From positions 22,968 through 30,239 of the forward strand of contig DGUQ01000022.1 of the NCBI GenBank assembly GCA_002394725.1: DNA of 7,272 nucleotides, written 5' to 3'. Position 1 is the stretch's first letter, and each line of letters opens with the position of its first letter. Below are positions 1 to 4,414 of the stretch, piece after piece. A program made the position numbers and the translations under genes. Origin of the DNA: Ruminococcaceae bacterium UBA4306 (GTDB lineage Bacteria; Bacillota; Clostridia; Oscillospirales; Acutalibacteraceae). Below the pieces are notes generated by a model. The model was not told the DNA's origin. It was given only the letters and a program-made list of their open reading frames with translations, and did not search any database.

Positions 1-1586
1 ATGGTACGCGACGCCATAATGCCGGGGATGCCGCAGCCCGTACCGATCAGGATCGGGATGAAGCTCTTGCCCGACAGACCGAAGCGGCGGAAGATACGGT
101 CGAGGACAAAGGCGATACGCGCCATGTAGCCGCAGGACTCAAGGAACGCGAGCAGGAAGAACAGTACGAGCATCTGCGGTACAAAGCCGAGTACCGCGCC
201 CACTCCGGCGATGATACCGTCGAGGATCAGGCTCGAGAGCCATTCGGGAGCCTTGGCTGCCTCCAGCCAGTTACCGACGACGACGGGGATACCGGGTACC
301 CATACGCCGAACGCGGCAGGATCGTCGGGCTTACCCTCGTTCTTGACGAAGATATCCGCCGCGTCCTTGACGTCCTTACCGGTGATGGTTTCTTTCTTGA
401 CCTCGAGGGTCTCCTCATCCTCGACGTCAAAGGTGAATTCGTCGCTGTCCTTGACGCTTGCGGCAAAGCTCTTGACGGAGGTGACTGCCGCATTAGCGTC
501 ATATTTTTCCGATTCAAAGTCGAGTGCCGCGAGCAGATCCTCATTGCCTGCCGATTCAGCGGCGCCGGTCAGCTTGCCGATCGCGTCGGCGTGCTCCTCA
601 TACTGCGCGGTACCGATACCGAACAGATGGAAGCCGTCACCGAACAGACCGTCATTTGCCCAGTCTGTCGCCGCGGAGCCGACCGTGACCATCGAGATAT
701 AGTACACGAGGAACATGACTACCATGAAGATCGGCAGACCCAGCCAACGGTTGGTGACGACCTTATCGATCTTGTCGGAGGTCGAGAGCTGTCCCTTCTG
801 CTTATTCTTATAAACGCTGTTGATGATCTTGCCAATATAGACGTAACGCTCGTTGGTGATGATCGACTCGGCGTCATCGTCATATTCTTCCTCAACAGCC
901 TTGATATCCTTTTCGATATGATCGAGGGTCTCCTTGCTCAGGCTGAGCTTCTCCAAGACCTTATCATCGCGCTCAAAGATCTTGACCGCGTACCATCTCT
1001 GCTCCTCCTCGGGCATATCATGAACGCAGGCTTCTTCGATATGCGCGATCGCATGCTCGACCGATCCGTCAAAGGGATGCTTGGGGACGGGTTTTTTCTC
1101 CTCCGCCGCTTTGATTGCTTCTTCGGCGGCGTCCATTACGCCCTTGCCCTTCAAAGCGGAGATCGCGACGACCTTGCAGCCCAGCTGTCGGCTCAGCTCC
1201 GCGGTGTTGATCCTGACGCCTGTTTTCTCGACAACGTCCATCATATTGATGGCGATGACGACGGGGATACCGAGCTCGCAGAGCTGGGTAGTCAGATACA
1301 GGTTGCGCTCTAAGTTAGTACCGTCAACAATGTTGAGGATCACGTCGGGACGTTCATCGATCAGATAATTACGCGCCACGACCTCTTCCAGCGTGTAGGG
1401 AGAGAGCGAGTAGATACCGGGCAGGTCGGTGATGGTCACGTCACTATGCTTTTTGAGCTTACCTTCCTTTTTCTCGACCGTTACGCCGGGCCAGTTGCCG
1501 ACAAACTGATTTGCGCCTGTCAGGGAATTGAACAGGGTGGTCTTACCGCTGTTTGGGTTACCTGCCAAGGCAATCTTGATGTTCAT
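1..1586 (-). CDS. feoB: Ferrous iron transporter FeoB, N-terminal 528 residues (3' end outside window)
   Basis: FeoB is the inner-membrane Fe(II) transporter with a cytoplasmic G-protein domain. Seen: P-loop GNPNSGKTT (residues 9-17), G3 DLPG (54-57), G4 NMMD (114-117) and G5 SAL (143-145). A helical linker follows, with the conserved stretch STSDKIDKVVTNRWLG just before the first membrane segment (about 284-303). The second half has a membrane segment near 458-482, then the FeoB signatures CGYMARIAF (485-493) and GTGCGIPGIMASRT (515-528). Between membrane segments 1 and 2 lies an acidic stretch of about 100 residues (roughly 325-428) that is longer than in many FeoB proteins. I chose ATG 1586 over ATG 1592 because the GAGGT ribosome site directly abuts 1592 but lies 6 nt from 1586. 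The gene is downstream of two feoA genes, separated by a terminator-like hairpin. The remaining C-terminal part lies beyond the window edge; no frameshift is visible. Confidence 0.97.
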   Translation of the reverse strand, partial: MNIKIALAGNPNSGKTTLFNSLTGANQFVGNWPGVTVEKKEGKLKKHSDVTITDLPGIYSLSPYTLEEVVARNYLIDERPDVILNIVDGTNLERNLYLTTQLCELGIPVVIAINMMDVVEKTGVRINTAELSRQLGCKVVAISALKGKGVMDAAEEAIKAAEEKKPVPKHPFDGSVEHAIAHIEEACVHDMPEEEQRWYAVKIFERDDKVLEKLSLSKETLDHIEKDIKAVEEEYDDDAESIITNERYVYIGKIINSVYKNKQKGQLSTSDKIDKVVTNRWLGLPIFMVVMFLVYYISMVTVGSAATDWANDGLFGDGFHLFGIGTAQYEEHADAIGKLTGAAESAGNEDLLAALDFESEKYDANAAVTSVKSFAASVKDSDEFTFDVEDEETLEVKKETITGKDVKDAADIFVKNEGKPDDPAAFGVWVPGIPVVVGNWLEAAKAPEWLSSLILDGIIAGVGAVLGFVPQMLVLFFLLAFLESCGYMARIAFVLDRIFRRFGLSGKSFIPILIGTGCGIPGIMASRT

Positions 1587-1592
1587 ATCCAT

Positions 1593-1597
1593 ACCTC
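1593..1597 (-). promoter_or_regulatory. feoB ribosome binding site (decides start)
   Basis: On the minus strand GAGGT sits here, immediately before ATG 1592 and 6 nt before ATG 1586. Normal spacing selects the inner ATG, so FeoB begins MNIKIALAGN. Confidence 0.7.
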
Positions 1598-1749
1598 ATT
1601 TCTTGGTTGTCTTATGCTAACTAATGGTGAAAAAATATAGCGCGCCAAAAGCTACGCTAATGATCCGCTTTTCATTGGGAGCTACGTGATATCAAGCGGA
1701 AAATGCTTATCATTGATGATCCGATACTGCCTGCATTAAATAGAGGCAG
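1598..1749 (-). other. Structured feoA2-feoB intercistronic region, no gene
   Basis: No coding sequence is visible between the feoA2 terminator and feoB. Read on the plus strand it holds several symmetric elements: CTGCCT/AGGCAG (1727-1732 and 1744-1749), the palindrome ATCAT-TG-ATGAT (1709-1720), TCCGCTT/AAGCGGA (1664-1670 and 1694-1700), AAAAGC/GCTTTT (1647-1652 and 1667-1672), and a direct repeat AGCTACG at 1650 and 1680. A GCTAAC element (1616-1621), the same hexamer seen in the feoA1 promoter, lies near feoB. A weak -10-like TATATT (1639-1634, minus) has no clear -35. It could be a leader or a secondary promoter for feoB; no known riboswitch class was recognised. Confidence 0.4.
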
Positions 1750-1778
1750 AAAAAGACGCGCGCGTCCGCGTCCGCGTC
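1750..1778 (-). terminator. Hexamer-repeat terminator after feoA2
   Basis: On the minus strand three tandem GACGCG copies (1778-1761) are followed by the complement CGCGTC (1760-1755) and then TTTTT (1754-1750). The first or second copy can pair with CGCGTC, with loops of 12 or 6 nt. The first G of the repeat is the middle base of the feoA2 TGA stop codon. The form fits a Rho-independent terminator or attenuator lying between feoA2 and feoB; termination itself is inferred. Confidence 0.6.
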
Positions 1779-1998
1779 ACTCTACCTCGACCATCTCGGC
1801 GTCCGCCTTGCGGATCGACAGCTGATAGCCGCGTACGGTGACCTCCATCGGATCGCCTAAGGGAGCGACCTTCTGCACCTTGATCTCTACACCCTTGGTG
1901 ATGCCCATATCCATGATACGGCGCTTGACCGCACCCTCACCGTGGAGCTTCTTGACCTTGCAGGTACTGCCGATGGCGACCTCTTTCAATGTTCTCAT
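1777..1998 (-). CDS. feoA: FeoA-domain protein, second copy
   Basis: Small cytoplasmic SH3-like protein of 73 residues, the usual FeoA size. FeoA proteins are thought to support Fe(II) uptake by interacting with FeoB. The typical FeoA core is visible: AVKRRIMDMGITKG (positions about 23-36), APLGDP (about 45-50), and VRGYQLSIRKADAEMVEVE at the C-terminus. Two in-frame ATGs exist. The upstream one (2004) directly abuts the AAGGAGG ribosome site, whereas 1998 is 6 nt away, so I start at 1998 (MRTLKEVAIG). It is the second gene of the feo locus, 77 nt after the first feoA, and shares little obvious sequence with it. Its stop codon overlaps the start of a terminator-like hairpin. Confidence 0.93.
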   Translation of the reverse strand: MRTLKEVAIGSTCKVKKLHGEGAVKRRIMDMGITKGVEIKVQKVAPLGDPMEVTVRGYQLSIRKADAEMVEVE

Positions 1999-2004
1999 AC
2001 TCAT

Positions 2005-2011
2005 CCTCCTT
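2005..2011 (-). promoter_or_regulatory. feoA2 ribosome binding site (decides start)
   Basis: AAGGAGG on the minus strand. ATG 2004 follows with no spacer and ATG 1998 with a 6-nt spacer, favouring 1998. Confidence 0.75.
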
Positions 2012-2031
2012 GCTCATATGTATATAAATAG

Positions 2032-2077
2032 GAATCGGGTACGGGCAGCGCCCACCCTCAACGATTCACTATTCACT
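2032..2077. repeat. Palindromic intercistronic element with tandem ATTCACT
   Basis: Between the two feoA genes. Arms GAATCG (2032-2037) and CGATTC (2062-2067) enclose inner pairs GGGT/ACCC (2037-2040 with 2054-2057) and GGGC/GCCC (2043-2046 with 2050-2053). The heptamer ATTCACT follows twice in tandem (2064-2077), the second copy overlapping the TAG stop of feoA1. No U-tract follows on either strand, so it is not a standard terminator. From general familiarity, GC-rich palindromes next to ATTCACT- or ATTCACA-like tandems are scattered between genes in Clostridia; that this is such an interspersed element is inference. Confidence 0.55.
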
Positions 2078-2285
2078 AAATAAATATCTTCTGCGCCATC
2101 TCTTTGCTGATGGCGATACGTGTGCCTTTGATATTCACGATCAGGTTGCCGCCCATGGAGCTGACAACCGTGACGGTCGCGCCGGATACAAAGCCCAGAT
2201 TTTGCAGATGGGTTCTTACCTCTGCGTTTCCGCCGATTCTTTTGATGATATTTTCTTCGCCGATAACGGCTAAGGTGAGCGGCAT
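2076..2285 (-). CDS. feoA: FeoA-domain protein, first copy
   Basis: A 69-residue FeoA/SH3-like protein and first gene of the feo locus. Core features are IKRIGGNAEVRTHLQNLGF (about 14-32), SGATVTVVS (about 34-42), GGNLIVNIKGTRIAI (about 45-59) and a C-terminal EMAQKI. It resembles the other feoA product only at the level of the fold pattern, so the two are distinct paralogues rather than a recent duplication. Ribosome site AAGGAG (2297-2292) lies 6 nt before the ATG. A TATAAT -10 box and iron-box-like elements lie directly upstream, so this is the promoter-proximal gene and the likely main control point. It ends with TAG inside the second ATTCACT of the intercistronic repeat. Confidence 0.93.
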   Translation of the reverse strand: MPLTLAVIGEENIIKRIGGNAEVRTHLQNLGFVSGATVTVVSSMGGNLIVNIKGTRIAISKEMAQKIFI

Positions 2286-2307
2286 AGCGATCTCCTTTTG
2301 CGATGGG

Positions 2308-2336
2308 ATTATATATTGCTAACCTGATTAGCTAAA
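2308..2336 (-). promoter_or_regulatory. feo operon promoter
   Basis: On the minus strand a perfect TATAAT -10 (2313-2308) stands about 23 nt upstream of the feoA1 ATG. The matching -35 position (2336-2331, spacer 17) reads TTTAGC, a poor hexamer. The weak -35 overlaps the repeated GCTAAC/TTAGC elements, as expected for a promoter under repressor control. The inferred leader is only about 15 nt. Confidence 0.6.
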
Positions 2337-2346
2337 GCTAACCTTT
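2318..2346 (-). promoter_or_regulatory. DtxR/IdeR-like operators over the feo promoter
   Basis: Two exact 8-mers GCTAACCT (plus-strand reading) start at 2318 and 2337, 19 bp apart. TTAGC at 2328-2332 forms inverted repeats with both: GCTAA-N5-TTAGC and TTAGC-N4-GCTAA. The 19-bp stretch 2328-2346 matches the known IdeR/DtxR consensus TTAGGTTAGGCTAACCTAA at 14 of 19 positions by eye. The elements span the spacer and -35 of the feoA1 promoter, suggesting repression by an iron-loaded DtxR-family regulator. The regulator gene is not in this window. Confidence 0.55.
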
Positions 2347-2366
2347 GGGGTTAAATAAAAAGCTCA

Positions 2367-2388
2367 GGCAGTTAGCCTAGCCTTACTG
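2367..2388 (-). promoter_or_regulatory. Upstream third DtxR-like element
   Basis: An imperfect palindrome flanked by CAGT (2369-2372) and ACTG (2385-2388) contains GTTAGCCTAGCCT (2371-2383), matching one side of the DtxR/IdeR consensus well and the other side poorly. It lies upstream of the feoA1 -35 and about 60 bp before the divergent promoter at 2448, so it could serve as an auxiliary site for feo. Confidence 0.35.
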
Positions 2389-2447
2389 AAATAGTATATC
2401 AGCTTATTTTTTGTTTGTCAAGCACTTTTTATAAACTGTTTTTATCA

Positions 2448-2476
2448 TGGACAAAACGCCATTTTTGGTGTATCAT
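2448..2476 (+). promoter_or_regulatory. Sigma-70-type promoter of the GIY-YIG gene
   Basis: TGGACA (2448-2453), a 17-nt spacer, then TATCAT (2471-2476), each hexamer one mismatch from consensus. The ATG at 2510 is 33 nt downstream of the -10. Confidence 0.65.
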
Positions 2477-2509
2477 ATCAACAGTTAACATCGACAAAGT
2501 GAGGTGCCC

Positions 2510-2779
2510 ATGAGCAGCACAAACGATCAACACAATTACACCTATATCCTGAGATGTGCCGACGGCACCTTTTACTGCGGATGGACGAATGACCTCGAAA
2601 AGCGTCTTGCCGCGCATAACGCAGGAAAAGCATCGAAATACACTGCGCCGCGGCGCCCTGTCGAGATCGTCTACACAGAGCAATTCGCGACCAAGCAGGA
2701 GGCGATGAGCCGCGAGTATCACATCAAACAGCTGACAAGACAGCAAAAAATCGAGCTGATCGACCACGGAAAAACCTGA
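2510..2779 (+). CDS. GIY-YIG domain protein, UPF0213/YhbQ-like
   Basis: An 89-residue protein consisting of one GIY-YIG endonuclease-like domain. Visible motifs: YTYILRCADGTFYCGWTND (residues 10-28), where YIL and YCG stand for the GIY and YIG triplets; LEKRLAAHNAGKASKYT with the conserved arginine; and SREYHIKQLTRQQKIELI with the conserved glutamate of the nuclease fold. Stand-alone proteins of this size belong to the UPF0213 group; some related proteins act on DNA, but the role here is not known. ATG 2510 is preferred over the in-frame GTG 2504 because GTG overlaps the GAGG ribosome site (2501-2504), which is 5 nt from ATG 2510. It is monocistronic and divergent from feo; no hairpin terminator is visible downstream. 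Confidence 0.9.
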   Translation: MSSTNDQHNYTYILRCADGTFYCGWTNDLEKRLAAHNAGKASKYTAPRRPVEIVYTEQFATKQEAMSREYHIKQLTRQQKIELIDHGKT

Positions 2780-2854
2780 TTCCGTTCTCTGGTTATCCAA
2801 CACTCATATAGTATATTATGTCCGCAAAAAAACTCAACAAATCCTTTTTAATAC

Positions 2855-2883
2855 TTGAAGAACCGCCATCATTTCGCTATAAT
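2855..2883 (+). promoter_or_regulatory. Near-consensus promoter of the cupin/flavin reductase operon
   Basis: TTGAAG (2855-2860), exactly 17 nt, then TATAAT (2878-2883). The start of transcription would fall near 2890, about 22 nt before ATG 2912. This argues against a longer protein starting at TTG 2855, since that codon is the -35 box. Confidence 0.75.
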
Positions 2884-2911
2884 AAAAAGAAAAACGCAAA
2901 GGACTGGTAAG

Positions 2912-3661
2912 ATGAAGAAAATCACGCAAACCGCCGGCAGAGATCAGCTCGGCGAATTCTCACCGATGTTCGCGCATCTCAACGATGACGTGCTGTTCGG
3001 TGAGGTATGGAATGAAGAAGCGATCGACGTCAAAACCAAATGTATCATCACGGTCGTATCGCTGATGGCGTCGGGTATCACCGACTCCTCCCTCTCCTAT
3101 CATCTGCAAAACGCCAAGGCGCATGGCGTGACCAAGGAAGAGATCGCCGCGATCATCACCCACGCGACAATGTACGTCGGCTGGCCGAAGGGCTGGGCGG
3201 TGTTCCGTCTCGCGAAGGAGATCTGGAAGGAAGAAGCGCCTGCTCTGAGCGAAAAGGAACGATTCCAAAACACCATCTTCTTCCCCATCGGCGAACCGAA
3301 TCCCTACGGCGACTACTTCACCGGTCAGAGCTATCTTGCGCCGCTCTCTACTCAGCAGGTGCCTGTGTTCAACGTCACCTTTGAGCCGTCGTGCCGCAAT
3401 AACTGGCATATCCACCACGCCGCCTCGGGCGGCGGTCAGATGCTGATCTGCGTCGGCGGCAAGGGCTGGTATCAGGAAGAGGGCAAGGATGCCGTCGAAT
3501 TACAGGAAGGCTCCGTCGTCAACATTCCGCCCAACGTCAAGCACTGGCACGGCGCGGCAAAGGACAGCTGGTTCTCCCACTTAGCGTTGGAGATCAGCGG
3601 CGAGAACGCGTCCACCGAATGGTGCGAACCCGTATCCGACGAAGAATACGCTCGTTTGTAA
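2912..3661 (+). CDS. Carboxymuconolactone decarboxylase-like/cupin fusion protein
   Basis: A 249-residue cytoplasmic protein with two domains. The N-terminal part (about 15-107) is CMD/AhpD-like: a helical stretch KTKCIITVVSLMASGITDSS (41-60), YHLQNAKAHGVTKEEI (63-78) and THATMYVGWPKGWAVF (83-98). It lacks the CxxC pair of peroxidase-type AhpD, so a thiol peroxidase role is unlikely. The C-terminal part (about 150-240) is a cupin: WHIHH (165-169) gives metal ligands H166 and H168, Q176 takes the place of the usual glutamate, and PPNVKHWHG (206-214) gives H211/H213. The substrate is unknown. ATG 2912 is chosen over TTG 2855: it has AAAGGA (2898-2903) 8 nt upstream, and TTG 2855 lies inside the promoter. 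The next gene follows after 27 nt in the same operon, pointing to a shared redox or detoxification role, which is inference. Confidence 0.9.
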   Translation: MKKITQTAGRDQLGEFSPMFAHLNDDVLFGEVWNEEAIDVKTKCIITVVSLMASGITDSSLSYHLQNAKAHGVTKEEIAAIITHATMYVGWPKGWAVFRLAKEIWKEEAPALSEKERFQNTIFFPIGEPNPYGDYFTGQSYLAPLSTQQVPVFNVTFEPSCRNNWHIHHAASGGGQMLICVGGKGWYQEEGKDAVELQEGSVVNIPPNVKHWHGAAKDSWFSHLALEISGENASTEWCEPVSDEEYARL

Positions 3662-3688
3662 ATACTATCAAAAACAGGAGGAATCACT

Positions 3689-4273
3689 ATGAGAAAAGAT
3701 TTAGGAAAAGTACCTGCCGTCTATCCGATGCCCGTACTGATCGTCGCCGCCTATGACGCGAACGGCACCGTACAGGCAATGAACGCCGCTTGGGGCATGA
3801 TCAGCGGTATGGATAAGATCGCGCTGTTTATTAACGAGGATCACGCCACCACCAAGGCGATCCGTCAGACAAAGGCGTTCACCGTCAGCATCGCCGACAA
3901 GGAGCATATGGACGCGGCGGACTTCTTCGGCATCGCGACAGGCAACAAGATGCCCGATAAATTCATCCGATCCGGCTGTCATGCCGAAAAGAGCGCTCAT
4001 ATCAACGCTCCGATCATCACGGAGTTCCCCCTGACGATCGAGTGTGAGCTTGCCGAGATCACTCAGACCGACAACCTGCACGCGGTCGTCGGCACGATCG
4101 TCAACGTCAGCGCAGAGGAAGCGGTCGTCGCCGAGGACGGCAAGATCGTTCCCGAAAAGCTGAACGCCCTGATCTTCGACCAGTTCCGCTCAGGCTACTA
4201 TGTCGTCGGCGACAAGGTCGGCAAGGCGTGGAACGCAGGCAAAGACCTGATGACAGCGGCACAGGCTGATTGA
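3689..4273 (+). CDS. Flavin reductase-like FMN-binding protein
   Basis: A 194-residue protein of the flavin reductase/flavoredoxin split-barrel family. Members bind FMN and transfer electrons from NAD(P)H or partner proteins. Family-like features are YPMPVLIVAAYDANG near the N-terminus, NAAWGMISGMDKIALFI (about 32-48), ATTKAIRQTKAFTVSI (about 53-68), the segment DFFGIATGNKMPDKF, and FPLTIECELAEI in the second half. Length is normal for the family. There is no signal peptide or membrane segment, so it is cytoplasmic. Ribosome site AGGAGG lies about 6 nt upstream of ATG 3689. It is the second gene of a two-gene operon with the CMD/cupin protein and is followed by a strong terminator. Specific electron donor and substrate cannot be read from the sequence. 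Confidence 0.9.
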   Translation: MRKDLGKVPAVYPMPVLIVAAYDANGTVQAMNAAWGMISGMDKIALFINEDHATTKAIRQTKAFTVSIADKEHMDAADFFGIATGNKMPDKFIRSGCHAEKSAHINAPIITEFPLTIECELAEITQTDNLHAVVGTIVNVSAEEAVVAEDGKIVPEKLNALIFDQFRSGYYVVGDKVGKAWNAGKDLMTAAQAD

Positions 4274-4290
4274 TCCACATCATACATGAC

Positions 4291-4321
4291 AAAGGAGTTC
4301 TCTCACGAGGACTCCTTTTTT
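4291..4321 (+). terminator. Rho-independent terminator after flavin reductase gene
   Basis: AAAGGAGT (4291-4298) pairs with ACTCCTTT (4311-4318). The stem continues inward through one T-G wobble and CTC/GAG to a TCAC tetraloop, giving 12 pairs. A run of six T (4316-4321) follows. It closes the cupin/flavin reductase operon. Confidence 0.9.
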
Positions 4322-4372
4322 GCATTTTTCACCTGTTTTTCACATTACATTCATATGATTTTCAATATCATC

Positions 4373-4381
4373 TGTTATGAT
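4373..4381 (+). promoter_or_regulatory. Extended -10 promoter of the lipoprotein gene
   Basis: TGTTATGAT is an extended -10 (TG-N-TATGAT), 34 nt before ATG 4415. No good -35 is seen at 16-18 nt, which the TG extension could offset. The same nonamer occurs in the promoter at 5950-5958. Confidence 0.5.
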
Positions 4382-4414
4382 CAAATCACAATCAAAAAGC
4401 AAGGAGGTCATCCT

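Noticed and set aside
211..702. 163-residue plus-strand open frame rich in Ser/Ala
   Set aside because: Antisense to the FeoB loop and membrane region; composition reflects reading the complement of Asp/Glu/Lys codons.
591..1313. 240-residue plus-strand open frame
   Set aside because: It lies entirely antisense to feoB, whose G-domain motifs and membrane segments are unambiguous. It has no recognisable domain and no ribosome site of note.
1755..1766. Perfect 12-bp palindrome GACGCGCGCGTC as a protein operator
   Set aside because: It is better explained as part of the hexamer-repeat hairpin followed by a T-run, a terminator-like structure.
1598..1776. Possible metal-sensing riboswitch before feoB
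   Set aside because: Short inverted repeats are present but I could not match them to any known riboswitch core, so it is listed only as a structured gap.
2780..2850. Terminator for the GIY-YIG gene
   Set aside because: No convincing hairpin with a T-run was found in this AT-rich stretch.
2855..2911. N-terminal extension of the CMD/cupin protein from TTG 2855
   Set aside because: TTG 2855 is the -35 box of a near-consensus promoter whose transcript would begin around 2890, and ATG 2912 has its own ribosome site.
4286..4414. N-terminal extension of the lipoprotein upstream of ATG 4415
   Set aside because: It would run through the preceding terminator hairpin and the promoter, and would bury the signal peptide; AAGGAGG fits ATG 4415.
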